Shown: positions 8,794 through 17,780 of the stretch, one piece after another
How positions within the stretch are numbered: the stretch's first letter is position 1
Layout: each line of letters begins with the position of its first letter
NCBI RefSeq assembly: GCF_900103815.1
Contig: NZ_FNHZ01000005.1
Location: forward strand, 124,001-188,000
From: Lachnospira pectinoschiza
GTDB taxonomy: Bacteria; Bacillota; Clostridia; Lachnospirales; Lachnospiraceae
Reading direction: 5' to 3'
DNA length: 64,000 bases
The notes under the pieces: generated by a model
The model's database searches: none
What the model saw: only the letters and a program-made list of their open reading frames with translations
Told to the model about the DNA's origin: nothing
Translations under genes and position numbers: made by a program

Positions 8794-9393
8794 ATGAAGA
8801 TGAGAAAGTATATGATTTTATCACTTTTTTTATTGCTTAGTTTTTCCTTATGGGGCTGTTCTTCAAGCGCATCAGAAGAGGAGACAGAATCTGAAACTGA
8901 GTCAACACAAGAAGAGACAACTACTAAGGCAAGTCCCATTGAGGTTTTGCAATTTGTTGGTGAATATAGAGATTTCGGGGATTATTCCTGTATGTATATG
9001 GAGCCGGATGGGGATTATCTAAAGATTAAGATTATATTTTCAAATGAAGATAAGTCCTACTTTAATCTTTGGGAGATGACCGCCACTGTGGATGCTTCCG
9101 CCACACACATTAGTTATGCAAATGCAAAAAAGACCAATTACAACCAACAAGATGACGGAACTTATAAAAAGACCGTGATTTATACTAATGGTAGCGGCAG
9201 CTTTACAAACGAGCTAGTAGATGATGTAAGGGTTTGCACCTGGCATGGCAACATGGATGCGGATAAATCCTACAATGTAAAATATGTCTATGCCTTTACA
9301 AGTGCCTCTTCCCAGTTGCAGGAATTTTTAACTATAATTTCTAATAATGATGAAAATGCTAGCACTGAAAGTGGGGAGACCACAAGCGAATAA
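8794..9393 (+). CDS. Lipoprotein of unknown function
   Basis: The 199-residue protein has a clear lipobox (LWGC, Cys22) followed by a Ser/Glu/Thr-rich linker (residues 23-48) and a beta-rich domain with aromatic residues. I do not recognise the domain. AAGGAG lies upstream of the ATG. It stands alone between an rRNA methyltransferase and a convergent PHP gene and ends at a strong bidirectional terminator, so it is probably monocistronic. Confidence 0.75.
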   Translation: MKMRKYMILSLFLLLSFSLWGCSSSASEEETESETESTQEETTTKASPIEVLQFVGEYRDFGDYSCMYMEPDGDYLKIKIIFSNEDKSYFNLWEMTATVDASATHISYANAKKTNYNQQDDGTYKKTVIYTNGSGSFTNELVDDVRVCTWHGNMDADKSYNVKYVYAFTSASSQLQEFLTIISNNDENASTESGETTSE

Positions 9394-9405
9394 GGATAAA
9401 AAATA

Positions 9406-9445
9406 GGCGTGGTAATTAAGTTTAAACTTAGTTACCGCGCCTTTT
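9406..9445. terminator. Bidirectional terminator
   Basis: An 18-bp inverted repeat with two G-T wobbles (GGCGTGGTAATTAAG paired with CTTAGTTACCGCGCC) is followed by TTTT on the plus strand and by a T-run on the minus strand. It can stop both the lipoprotein gene and the convergent PHP gene. Confidence 0.9.
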
Positions 9446-9468
9446 GTAGCGAGTCTTGACATTTTAAA

Positions 9469-10371
9469 TTAGAATCTTTGATTTTTATAGGCTTTTAAAT
9501 TCTCTAAAATCTCCTCTGGAATAAATAACTTCCCCATACCAACCCCTAAGTCAATATGTGGCTTATTATCTCCGTGATAATCAGAACCACCAGATAGCAT
9601 TAAATCATATTTAGCTGCGATTTCTCTGATTTGTCTTTCATCTGCAGGCTTATAAGTTGAATAAAGTGCCTCTATGCCATCAAGGCTAGCCTCCTTAAGC
9701 TCTAAAACCAACTTATTTAAAGCAACATCTCCTAGATGATAAAGAATAGGATGGGCAAGAATTGCAATGCCACCAGCCCTATGAATATATTTAATAGCCT
9801 CTTTAGGGTCCACCTTTTGTCTTGAGACATAGGCAGGCTTTCCAGGATTTAGATATCTATCAAAAGCTTCGTTTCTATCTCCTACATGTCCGTTTTTTAC
9901 AAGATAGTCTGCAAAATGTGCTCTTGTAATAACAGCATCAGGATAGAGCTCTAACATGGTTTCGTATGTAAGTGGGATACCGATATCGGTAAAATTTTTA
10001 CAAACTTGAATATTTCTATTAACTCTAGAGTTTCTTTGAACTGCTAGAAAGTCTAAAAATTCTTTATTGTGCTGGTCAACAAATAAACCAACAATATGCA
10101 CTTCGCATTTATCCCAGTGAGTGCTAACCTCCACTCCTGGAATTAACTCAATAGGATGAGATTTATTTGTTAAAGAATCAATAGACTCATGCTCCTTTGA
10201 TTCATTTAATTCCTTGCAGGCTAAAAGTGCTTCATCAATACCATCTAGGGTGTCGTGATCTGTTAGGGCAATGGCTGCAAGATTTTTCTCTATAGCAATT
10301 TCAAGAAGTTCCTTTGGACTTTTAGTACCATCAGAAAAGGTTGAATGTGTATGTAAATCTACTGCTCTCAT
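9469..10371 (-). CDS. PHP-domain phosphoesterase (YciV/RnaAM-like)
   Basis: The 300-residue protein carries the PHP metal motifs in order: DLHTHSTFSDG at residues 5-15, LTDHDTLDG near 38, the ITRAHFADYL helix, ILAHP, and GGSDYHGDNKP near the end. Relatives (COG0613) hydrolyse 3',5'-nucleotide bisphosphates or trim short RNAs from the 5' end. The start has CGGAGGT upstream. Its direction opposes both neighbours. Confidence 0.88.
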   Translation of the reverse strand: MRAVDLHTHSTFSDGTKSPKELLEIAIEKNLAAIALTDHDTLDGIDEALLACKELNESKEHESIDSLTNKSHPIELIPGVEVSTHWDKCEVHIVGLFVDQHNKEFLDFLAVQRNSRVNRNIQVCKNFTDIGIPLTYETMLELYPDAVITRAHFADYLVKNGHVGDRNEAFDRYLNPGKPAYVSRQKVDPKEAIKYIHRAGGIAILAHPILYHLGDVALNKLVLELKEASLDGIEALYSTYKPADERQIREIAAKYDLMLSGGSDYHGDNKPHIDLGVGMGKLFIPEEILENLKAYKNQRF

Positions 10372-10452
10372 AGTTACTACCTCCGATTATCTTTAATCTA
10401 TTCTATCATAAAACAACCCTAAAAATTCAGACTTAATAAGATTTTTACTTTA

Positions 10453-10481
10453 TTGCATTAATCAGGTTCAAGTGCTATATT
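10453..10481 (+). promoter_or_regulatory. Candidate ddl-murF promoter
   Basis: TTGCAT (10453-10458) and TATATT (10476-10481) are separated by 17 bp, about 50 bases before the ddl start. Confidence 0.5.
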
Positions 10482-10533
10482 AAACCATGGTGCAAAATTT
10501 TTAGAAAAGTAAAATTTGACCTAGGAGGCAAGT

Positions 10534-11559
10534 ATGAAGATTGTAGTTTTAGCAGGTGGTACAAGTACAGAAAGAGATATTTCATTGGTAACAAGCCACT
10601 ATGTATGTGAAAGTTTAAGAAGAAATGGACATGAGGCTAACGTCCTTGATGTTTTTTATGGTATAGATGATGCAGAAGCGATTAGATTCTTTTTAGAGAA
10701 GAATGATTTAGCTAAGCTAGAAGAAGAGTTAAAGGCTAAGACAGCAGGTGTTGAGGCTGAACTTGAAAGAAGAAAGGAAACTAGAGAAGGTTTCTTTGGT
10801 CCTAATGTATTAAAGCTTTGTAAGGAAGCAGACGTAGTATTTATGGGACTTCACGGTGCTAATGGTGAAGATGGTAAGATTCAGGGTACTTTTGAATTAC
10901 TTGATATTAAGTATACAGGTACAGATTCCCTTAGTAGTGCAATTTCTATGGATAAGGACTTAACTAAGAAGGTATTAGTTCCAAACGGCATCCCAATGCC
11001 TAAGGGAATTGTTCTTCATAAGGGTGAAGAATTTGCTAATCCTTTCTATCCATGTGTTGTTAAGCCAGCTAACGGTGGTTCATCTGTAGGTGTATCTATC
11101 GTTAATTCTGAAGCTGAATTATCTAAGGCTCTTGATTATGCCTTTGAATCAGATGATACAGTTTTAGTTGAGGAATATGTAAAGGGTAGAGAGTTCTCTG
11201 CAGGTGTATTAAATGGCGAGCCTCTCCCTGTAATCGAAATCGTTCCTTTAAAGGGTTGGTATGATTATGAGAATAAGTATGCAGATGGCGCAACTAAGCA
11301 TGTTTGCCCAGCAGAACTTTCAGATGAGATTACAAAGCAGATGCAGCACTGGGCTGTTGAGTGCTTAAAGGTAGCTGGAGTTACTATTTATGGTAGAGTT
11401 GATATGTTACTTGACGAGAATAATAACATTTTCTGCCTTGAAATTAATACACTTCCAGGTATGACACCTACAAGCTTACTTCCACATGAGGCAAGCGAGG
11501 CTGGAATTAGCTTTGATGAGTTAACTCAGAAGGTAGTTGAACTTTCAATTAATAGATAA
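10534..11559 (+). CDS. ddl: D-alanine--D-alanine ligase
   Basis: This cytoplasmic ATP-grasp enzyme makes the D-Ala-D-Ala dipeptide for peptidoglycan. The 341-residue protein keeps the residues of canonical Ddl: Glu13 in GGTSTERDISL, His107 in LHGANGEDG, Ser183/Ser184 in GGSSVGVS, the Lys248-Tyr249 pair in YDYENKY, Arg288 in GRVD, and Asn305/Gly309/Ser314 in EINTLPGMTPTSLLP. The KY pair fits D-Ala rather than D-lactate in the second site. It lies 39 bp before murF, which uses its product. A divergent paralogue is at 17781. Confidence 0.95.
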   Translation: MKIVVLAGGTSTERDISLVTSHYVCESLRRNGHEANVLDVFYGIDDAEAIRFFLEKNDLAKLEEELKAKTAGVEAELERRKETREGFFGPNVLKLCKEADVVFMGLHGANGEDGKIQGTFELLDIKYTGTDSLSSAISMDKDLTKKVLVPNGIPMPKGIVLHKGEEFANPFYPCVVKPANGGSSVGVSIVNSEAELSKALDYAFESDDTVLVEEYVKGREFSAGVLNGEPLPVIEIVPLKGWYDYENKYADGATKHVCPAELSDEITKQMQHWAVECLKVAGVTIYGRVDMLLDENNNIFCLEINTLPGMTPTSLLPHEASEAGISFDELTQKVVELSINR

Positions 11560-11598
11560 TTGATTATAAACTAAGAGTCTGATTATAGGAGAAGTAAT

Positions 11599-12978
11599 AT
11601 GAAGGGCATGACAGTTAAGGAGATGGCTAAGGCTGTAAATGGTGTAGTTTACGCCCCTGAGTCATTTGAAGATAGAGAAGTTAGCTCTATTACAATAGAT
11701 AGTAGAAAAGTTGAAGAAGATGGACTTTTTATTGCCATTAAGGGCGAGAGAAGTGATGGCCATGATTATATTGATTCTTGTTTTGATAAGGGCGCCCTTT
11801 GCGTAATTTCAGAAAAGGAATTAACTAATCCAAAGGGGGCATATATTAAGGTGGAATCTAGCCTTCAGGCCCTAAAGGACCTTGCCACACTTTATAGAGG
11901 CAATCTAACTAAGCTTAAGGTAGTTGGAATCACAGGTTCAGTTGGTAAGACAAGTACAAAGGAGACAATCTATTCTGTACTTTCAACTAAGTATAATACT
12001 CTAAAAACTCTTGGTAATTTCAATAACGAGATTGGTTTACCACTTACAGTTTTTAGAATTGAAGATAATACAGAAATCGCTGTTCTTGAAATGGGAATTA
12101 GCGATTTTAATGAAATGACTAGACTTGCTAAGATTGCAAGACCAGACATTGCAGTAATTACTAACATTGGCTATTGCCACCTTGAGAATCTCGGGGACAG
12201 AGACGGTGTTTTAAAGGCTAAGACAGAAGTATTTGATTACGTTAAGGAAGGCGGAAAGGCTATTCTTAATGGTGATGATGATAAGTTAGCTACAGTAAAG
12301 GAAGTTAAGGGCAGTAAGCCAATTTTCTTTGGTGAATCTAAGGAAAATGACATTTATGCCGATGAGATTGAAAGTCTAGGCCTTGATGGCACTAGATTTA
12401 AGATGCACAATTTAAAGACAGCCGATGGCGTTGGCGAAATTGTTGTAACATGCCCAGTTCCAGGAAGTCATATGGTGCTTAACTGCCTTGCAGCAGCTGC
12501 TGTTGCCTGCGAGTTTAACTTAAGCTCATCAGAAATTATTGAAGGTATCTCTAATTTAAAGACTATTGCTGGTAGAAACAACATCATTAAGACAGGAAAG
12601 CTTACAGTTATTGATGACTGTTATAATGCAAATCCAGTTTCTATGAAGGCTTCCATCGATGTACTAGCTATGGCTAATACAAGAAAGGTTGCCCTTCTTG
12701 GTGATATGTTTGAGCTTGGCACTGAGGAGAAGGAACTTCACAGAGGCGTTGGCGAATATATTAAGGATAAGGACATTGATCTTGTTCTTACAATTGGTGA
12801 TTTAGCTAAGAATATCTATGAAGGCTTAGAAGGCGCTAAGGAAGCTCATCACTTTAATACAAAGGATGAATTTAGAGGCCAGATGTCTAACTTAATTAAG
12901 GAGAATGATAGCATCTTAGTTAAGGCATCTCATGGAATGCATTTTGAAGAGTTAGTGGAAGAGTTAAAGAATTTTTAA
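11599..12978 (+). CDS. murF: UDP-MurNAc-tripeptide--D-alanyl-D-alanine ligase
   Basis: MurF adds the D-Ala-D-Ala made by Ddl to the UDP-MurNAc-tripeptide in the cytoplasm. The 459-residue protein has the Mur-ligase N-terminal domain, the ATP loop GITGSVGKTSTKET near residues 111-124, the NNEIGLPLTVF segment, and YNANPVSM in the third domain. It follows ddl with AGGAG upstream. Immediately after its TAA, the same frame reads on as a LysR remnant. Confidence 0.95.
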   Translation: MKGMTVKEMAKAVNGVVYAPESFEDREVSSITIDSRKVEEDGLFIAIKGERSDGHDYIDSCFDKGALCVISEKELTNPKGAYIKVESSLQALKDLATLYRGNLTKLKVVGITGSVGKTSTKETIYSVLSTKYNTLKTLGNFNNEIGLPLTVFRIEDNTEIAVLEMGISDFNEMTRLAKIARPDIAVITNIGYCHLENLGDRDGVLKAKTEVFDYVKEGGKAILNGDDDKLATVKEVKGSKPIFFGESKENDIYADEIESLGLDGTRFKMHNLKTADGVGEIVVTCPVPGSHMVLNCLAAAAVACEFNLSSSEIIEGISNLKTIAGRNNIIKTGKLTVIDDCYNANPVSMKASIDVLAMANTRKVALLGDMFELGTEEKELHRGVGEYIKDKDIDLVLTIGDLAKNIYEGLEGAKEAHHFNTKDEFRGQMSNLIKENDSILVKASHGMHFEELVEELKNF

Positions 12979-13449
12979 CAGATTGATTTATGTTTCGGAC
13001 TTGAAAGCATTTTTAAAAACAAAGAAAAAATCAAATATGAATTCTTACATGGATATAAGATATGTTTTATAACAACTAATAAACATCCACTAGCCAAGGA
13101 AAAAAGCCTTTCTATACAGCAAATCAAAGATGAGGATTTAGTTATTTTATCTAAGAATTTTAGTAAGCAATATTATGATGACTTTATGACTGCTTGCCAA
13201 AAAGACGGATATAAGGCAAAAATCAAAAAAGAAGTGGATAATCTAGATGAGTTAATTCTTTTAGTGGTTTTAGGAGAGGCAAGTGCTATTGCAGGCTCTA
13301 AACTAATAAAGGAAAAGGGTATAGTAGCAGTACCAATTAATAAGACTCATCATAATCCAAGCTATGTACTAGCTTATCAGGAAAATCATATAAGTAATTT
13401 AGGAACGAAGTTCTTATCATATATAAAAGACTATTTTGGAACACTATAA
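12979..13449 (+). pseudogene. LysR-type regulator, C-terminal remnant
   Basis: The frame directly after the murF stop is open for about 155 codons to 13449. It reads like the second half of a LysR substrate-binding domain: FITTNKHPLAKEKSLSIQQI, EDLVIL, DELILLVVLGEASAIA, GIVAVPI, YVLAYQENHIS, FLSYIKDYF. The N-terminal winged-helix DNA-binding domain and the linker (about 140-150 residues) are absent and no start with a ribosome site is present at the break. The likely reading is a decayed regulator whose front half was deleted next to murF. An 87-residue frame starting at Met 13186 is only part of it. Confidence 0.7.
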
Positions 13450-13478
13450 CTTATGGTTATGGTGTTCCTTTCCTTTTT
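13438..13478 (+). terminator. Terminator after LysR remnant
   Basis: GGAACACTATAAC pairs with GGTTATGGTGTTCC over 13 bp (one wobble) around TTAT, followed by TTTCCTTTTT. It overlaps the last codons of the remnant and would now end ddl-murF transcripts. Confidence 0.85.
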
Positions 13479-13556
13479 GGTATATTTCCCTTTTTGAATA
13501 AAGAGTTTATAATAAAAAAAGAAGATATTGATAAAAATTTATCAAGGAGGACGAAT

Positions 13557-15437
13557 ATGAATAATTCAGTTATTTTTAGTCAGTTAAAGATTGGTAAGAT
13601 GACAGTAAAAAACAGATTGGAATGTGCACCTTACGGTAATGCTTTATTTAGAATGGATGGAGCTGCTGATAATAAGCAGATGATGCATTTTAGAAATCTA
13701 GTACGTGGCGGAGTTGGTATGGTAACAATAGGTTCTGCAAACTGTAACTTAGATTACGGTCCAGCACCAGTGCCATATATGCACAATCCATTTTTGCTTA
13801 GCAGTTATAAGAATATGGTTGAGCTTGCACACCAGTATGATGTAAGAATTGGTTGGGAACTTATTGGCGCTAAGGAAATGTTTATTCCAGCGGAAGTCCT
13901 TGTTAATACATATACAGTTGATGACATTCACAACTATCAAAAGGGAATTATTGAAGGTGCTGTTAATGCTCTATCCATTGGTTCTGATTACATTATGATT
14001 CACGGTGGCCACGGGGTTGTACCAGCTGCTTTTTATAGAGAATCAACTAATAAGAGAACTGATGAATACGGTGGAAGTTTTGAAAATCGTACAAGAATCA
14101 TTCGTGAAATTTTAGAAGGCATTAGAGAAAAGGTGGGAGATAAGCTTGCTATTGAATATAGAATTTCAGGTGAGGAAATGCAAAAGGATGGCTTAACTGT
14201 TGAAGACCAGATTGCATTTGCAAAGGCTATTGAAGATTACGTGGATATCTTTAATATCTCTCGTGGTGTCTTAGAGAATAATGAAGATTTACCTTATGTT
14301 TTCCCTACGGTTTATGATAAGAAGATGATTAATGTGGAAAATGCTAAAAAGTTTAAGGAGGTTTTATCTAAGCCAGTAAGCGTTGTTGGCGGTAATAATG
14401 TATTTAACGCTGAGGAGATTATTAATAGCGGAGCAGCAGATATGGTAGCTATGGTGCGTCCATTTATTGCAGATCCATACTGTGTTGAAAAGTTTAGAAG
14501 AGGCCAGGCGGATGAAATTCGTCCATGTATTAGATGCAATAATTGTATAAATCAGACACACGGAAAACTTCACGACCTTAGATGTAGCGTAAATCCTTTA
14601 ATTGGTAGAGAAGAGTACTTTGGTAGAGTTGAGAAGAAGGCAGACTCTAAGAAGGTCTTAATTATTGGTGCTGGTCCTGCAGGTCTTGAAGCTGCAAGAA
14701 CAGCTAGCTTACGAGGTCATAAAGTCATTTTAATTGAGAAGTCTTCAGAACTAGGCGGAAACTTTATTAGAGCTGCTAAGGAAGAATTTAAGAAGGATTT
14801 AAGAAATTACCTTGATTGGTCTATTAGAACTGTCTGTCAGGATAAGAATATCGAAGTTAGGTTAAATACTGAGGCAGATGCTAGTTTAATTACTAAGGAA
14901 AATCCAGACGCTTTAATTATTGCAGTGGGTTCTGATCCAATCATTCCTAAATTTAGTGCAACAGGCACTGATAAGTTACAGTGGGTTGGAGAAGCAACTA
15001 ATGACTCTCTTGGTGAAAATGTAGTCGTAGCCGGTGGCGGATTTACAGGCCTTGAGGCAGCTTATGGTTATGCACTTGCAGGAAAGAAAGTAACAGTTGT
15101 AGATATGATTGATGAGTCAATGCTTGGTAATGGCGCATCAGTAATGAATAGCACTTCACTTCTTCAAAAACTAGAGGCTAATAAGGTAACTTGCATTTGC
15201 AATACAAAGGTAGTTGATGTAACAAGTGAAGGTATCAAGATTTCTAATAAGGATGGAGAAAAGGTGCTTCCTTGCGATAATGTTGTATTATCCTTTGGAC
15301 AGCGACCAAAGACAGCCTTAGTTGATGAGTTAAAGAACATTGTTCCTGAGACTTATGTTATTGGTGATTGCTCAAGTGTTGGTGGAACTGTATGGCAGGC
15401 TGTACGTTCAGGTTTTGAAATGGCCTTTGAATTATAG
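13557..15437 (+). CDS. NADH:flavin oxidoreductase / 2,4-dienoyl-CoA reductase family enzyme
   Basis: The 626-residue protein has an old-yellow-enzyme TIM barrel that binds FMN (residues 1-345), a cysteine cluster (CIRCNNCINQ...LRC) for a 4Fe-4S centre, and a C-terminal FAD/NAD(P) domain with GAGPAGLEAA and GGGFTGLEAA loops. This matches FadH, BaiCD/BaiH and related anaerobic enoate reductases. The substrate is not predictable; options include dienoyl-CoA, bile acids and plant enoates. AAGGAGG at 13544-13550 selects the ATG at 13557 over one at 13494. A TATAAT lies at 13508-13513, without a clear -35. Confidence 0.88.
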   Translation: MNNSVIFSQLKIGKMTVKNRLECAPYGNALFRMDGAADNKQMMHFRNLVRGGVGMVTIGSANCNLDYGPAPVPYMHNPFLLSSYKNMVELAHQYDVRIGWELIGAKEMFIPAEVLVNTYTVDDIHNYQKGIIEGAVNALSIGSDYIMIHGGHGVVPAAFYRESTNKRTDEYGGSFENRTRIIREILEGIREKVGDKLAIEYRISGEEMQKDGLTVEDQIAFAKAIEDYVDIFNISRGVLENNEDLPYVFPTVYDKKMINVENAKKFKEVLSKPVSVVGGNNVFNAEEIINSGAADMVAMVRPFIADPYCVEKFRRGQADEIRPCIRCNNCINQTHGKLHDLRCSVNPLIGREEYFGRVEKKADSKKVLIIGAGPAGLEAARTASLRGHKVILIEKSSELGGNFIRAAKEEFKKDLRNYLDWSIRTVCQDKNIEVRLNTEADASLITKENPDALIIAVGSDPIIPKFSATGTDKLQWVGEATNDSLGENVVVAGGGFTGLEAAYGYALAGKKVTVVDMIDESMLGNGASVMNSTSLLQKLEANKVTCICNTKVVDVTSEGIKISNKDGEKVLPCDNVVLSFGQRPKTALVDELKNIVPETYVIGDCSSVGGTVWQAVRSGFEMAFEL

Positions 15438-15492
15438 TTTCTAGCGGTAAATTAATTACAAAATCATAGATTAGAATAAAGATAATGATTGA

Positions 15493-15528
15493 GAATCCTA
15501 GGAAAGTAAATTTTCTAGGATTCTTTTT
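15493..15528 (+). terminator. Terminator after the flavin oxidoreductase
   Basis: GAATCCTAGGAAA pairs with TTTTCTAGGATTC (13 bp, one wobble) and is followed by TTTTTT. Confidence 0.9.
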
Positions 15529-15629
15529 TATTTATTTCTATTAAAGAATCCTAATTTAACACAATATTCAAGATTTCTATGTAAAATATTTATTAAGCAA
15601 GGATAAATTTATTCCAAAATTTATACATG

Positions 15630-15658
15630 TTGATTTGTAAATAACACTGAATTATAGT
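15630..15658 (+). promoter_or_regulatory. Candidate promoter of DUF1653-citrate synthase unit
   Basis: TTGATT (15630-15635) and TATAGT (15653-15658) are 17 bp apart, about 20 bases before the GGAGG of the 15696 gene. Confidence 0.6.
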
Positions 15659-15695
15659 AAAATATATTTAGATTTGATATGGAGGTAATTTTATA

Positions 15696-16301
15696 ATGTC
15701 AAGAAAACTAGTTATAGGTGGCTTTTATAAGCATTTTAAAAATAAATTATATAAAGTAGATAATATAGTTTACCATTCAGAAACAAAGGAGGCCCTAGTT
15801 TTATATCAGGCTTTATATGGGGATTTTAAGCAGTATGTAAGACCTCTTGATATGTTTATGAGTGAAGTAGACCATGTGAAATATCCAGAGGTTAAGCAAA
15901 AGTACAGATTTAGCCAGGTTTCACTAGATGAATTTGGAAATGTAAGCCCAATAGATGAGGCAGAAGCTACATTTTCAAAGGCAGAAGAAGGTTCGGCAGC
16001 AGCAAGCCAGGCAGAAGCTGTAAAACCAGTGGCAGAAGCTACAAGTCCAGAGACAGATTCTAGTTCAAAGGAAGATAGAATCGCTAGCTTAGTAGAAAAA
16101 TTCCTTGATTCAAAGGAATATGAAGATAAATTAGATGCTCTATTATTGCTAAATAATAATATCAATGATGATTTGATAGATTTATTTGCAGAATCCCTTG
16201 ATATTGTAGTAGAGAAGGGTAGCTTAGCAGATAGAGTTAGGTCACTAAAGGCAGTTTTGCAAGCTCATACTAAGTATGAGGGAGGAAGACTTAGACGATA
16301 A
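15696..16301 (+). CDS. DUF1653 domain protein
   Basis: The first 70 or so residues of this 201-residue protein match DUF1653 (GGFYKHFKNKLYKV, YHSETKEALVLYQALYG, YVRPLDMFMSEV), a small beta domain of unknown function. An Ala/Glu-rich linker (about 85-125) leads to a helical C-terminal region (IASLVEKFLDSKEYEDKLDALLLL). It lies 23 bp before citrate synthase and probably shares its transcript. Confidence 0.75.
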   Translation: MSRKLVIGGFYKHFKNKLYKVDNIVYHSETKEALVLYQALYGDFKQYVRPLDMFMSEVDHVKYPEVKQKYRFSQVSLDEFGNVSPIDEAEATFSKAEEGSAAASQAEAVKPVAEATSPETDSSSKEDRIASLVEKFLDSKEYEDKLDALLLLNNNINDDLIDLFAESLDIVVEKGSLADRVRSLKAVLQAHTKYEGGRLRR

Positions 16302-16324
16302 AATTAAAGAACCGGAGGACATGA

Positions 16325-17698
16325 ATGGAGATTACAGAAAAGAACTTTTCCCTTGTTACACAGGACATTAAAGAGTTAGCCAACAAAGCACGTTCAAACA
16401 ACAAAATTAGCGAACCCTTATATGAGAAATACCAGGTAAAAAGAGGATTGCGTGATTTAAATGGTAAAGGTGTTTTAACCGGACTTACAGAAATTAGCGA
16501 AATCGTTTCAAGTTTTACAGACGAGAGCGGAAAATCCCATCCTTGCGATGGAAAGCTATATTATAGGGGTATAGATGTTGAAAATTTTATAGCGGGATTT
16601 ACACAGGAGAAAAGATTTGGTTTTGAGGAAGCGACATATTTGCTTATGTTTGGAGAACTTCCATCAAAGCCACAGCTAGACAGATTTAAAGAGATGTTAG
16701 GGGAGTACAGACAGATTCCACCTAACTTCGTAAGAGATATTATTATGAAGAAGCCAAGTAAGGACATTATGAATGCCTTAGCTAGAAGTGTGCTTATGCT
16801 TTATTCTTATGATAATAAGGCGGATGACATTTCCCTTCCTAACGTAGTTAGACAGTGTATGCAGTTGATTTCAGAATTTCCTTTACTTGCAGTTTATAGC
16901 TACATTGCCTATAGACAGTCAACGGTTGGCGGTAGCCTTATAATTCACGAGCCAAGACCGGATCTTTCTACTGCTGAAAACATATTGTGGCTCCTTAGAG
17001 CAGACAGCAAATACACTAAGCTAGAGGCCCAGTTACTAGATGTGTCTTTGGTTTTACATGCAGAACATGGCGGTGGTAATAATTCTACCTTCACAACTCA
17101 TGTTGTAACTTCTTCAGGCACAGATACTTATTCGGCAGTGGTTTCTTCCCTTGGCTCTTTAAAGGGACCAAAGCATGGTGGCGCCAATATTAAGGTCGTT
17201 AAGATGTTTGAGGACATTAAAGAACATGTAGAGGATTGGACAGATGAGGAAGAAATAGCAGAATATCTTGATCTCATTTTACATAAAAAAGCTTTTGATA
17301 AAACAGGACTTATTTATGGAATGGGTCATGCAGTTTACTCTCTATCAGATCCAAGAGCTAGAGCTTTTAAGGGCTATGTAGAGAAGCTTTCAAAGCAAAA
17401 AGGTATGGAAGAAGAGTATCATTTAATGACAAATGTAGAAAAAATTGCCGCAGAACTTATAGCTAAAGAAAGAAAAATCTATAAGGGTGTTTCTGCAAAT
17501 GTGGATTTCTACTCAGGCTTTGCCTATAGAATGTTGGGACTTCCTATGGAACTTTATACTCCAATTTTTGCCATTGCTAGAATTTCAGGTTGGTCAGCTC
17601 ATAGAATTGAAGAGTTAATCAACTGCGGTAAGATTATTAGACCAGCTTACATGAATGTACAGGAGAGAAGAGACTATATACCACTAGAAGATAGATAA
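16325..17698 (+). CDS. gltA: Citrate synthase
   Basis: It condenses acetyl-CoA and oxaloacetate to citrate. The 457-residue protein has the conserved histidine region VLHAEHGGGNNSTF, the second histidine in GMGHAVYSLSDPRA and the aspartate in NVDFYSGF, matching the three catalytic residues of the family. The ATG at 16325 has GGAGG upstream; an ATG four bases earlier is in another frame. No aconitase or isocitrate dehydrogenase is nearby, so its role is probably supply of 2-oxoglutarate for glutamate. Confidence 0.93.
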   Translation: MEITEKNFSLVTQDIKELANKARSNNKISEPLYEKYQVKRGLRDLNGKGVLTGLTEISEIVSSFTDESGKSHPCDGKLYYRGIDVENFIAGFTQEKRFGFEEATYLLMFGELPSKPQLDRFKEMLGEYRQIPPNFVRDIIMKKPSKDIMNALARSVLMLYSYDNKADDISLPNVVRQCMQLISEFPLLAVYSYIAYRQSTVGGSLIIHEPRPDLSTAENILWLLRADSKYTKLEAQLLDVSLVLHAEHGGGNNSTFTTHVVTSSGTDTYSAVVSSLGSLKGPKHGGANIKVVKMFEDIKEHVEDWTDEEEIAEYLDLILHKKAFDKTGLIYGMGHAVYSLSDPRARAFKGYVEKLSKQKGMEEEYHLMTNVEKIAAELIAKERKIYKGVSANVDFYSGFAYRMLGLPMELYTPIFAIARISGWSAHRIEELINCGKIIRPAYMNVQERRDYIPLEDR

Positions 17699-17780
17699 CA
17701 CTTGAAATATATTTAATATTGTAGTAATCTTTGTTTAAGGGATTTAACAATTTAACATCTAACGAGAATGAGGTGGATTT

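Noticed and set aside
9444..9459. Shared GCGAGTCTTGA with the 31640 hairpin as a dispersed repeat
   Set aside because: An 11-base match can occur by chance in 64 kb and the flanks differ.
13186..13449. Independent 87-residue gene
   Set aside because: The open frame extends upstream in the same LysR-like sequence to the murF stop, and the internal Met has no ribosome site.
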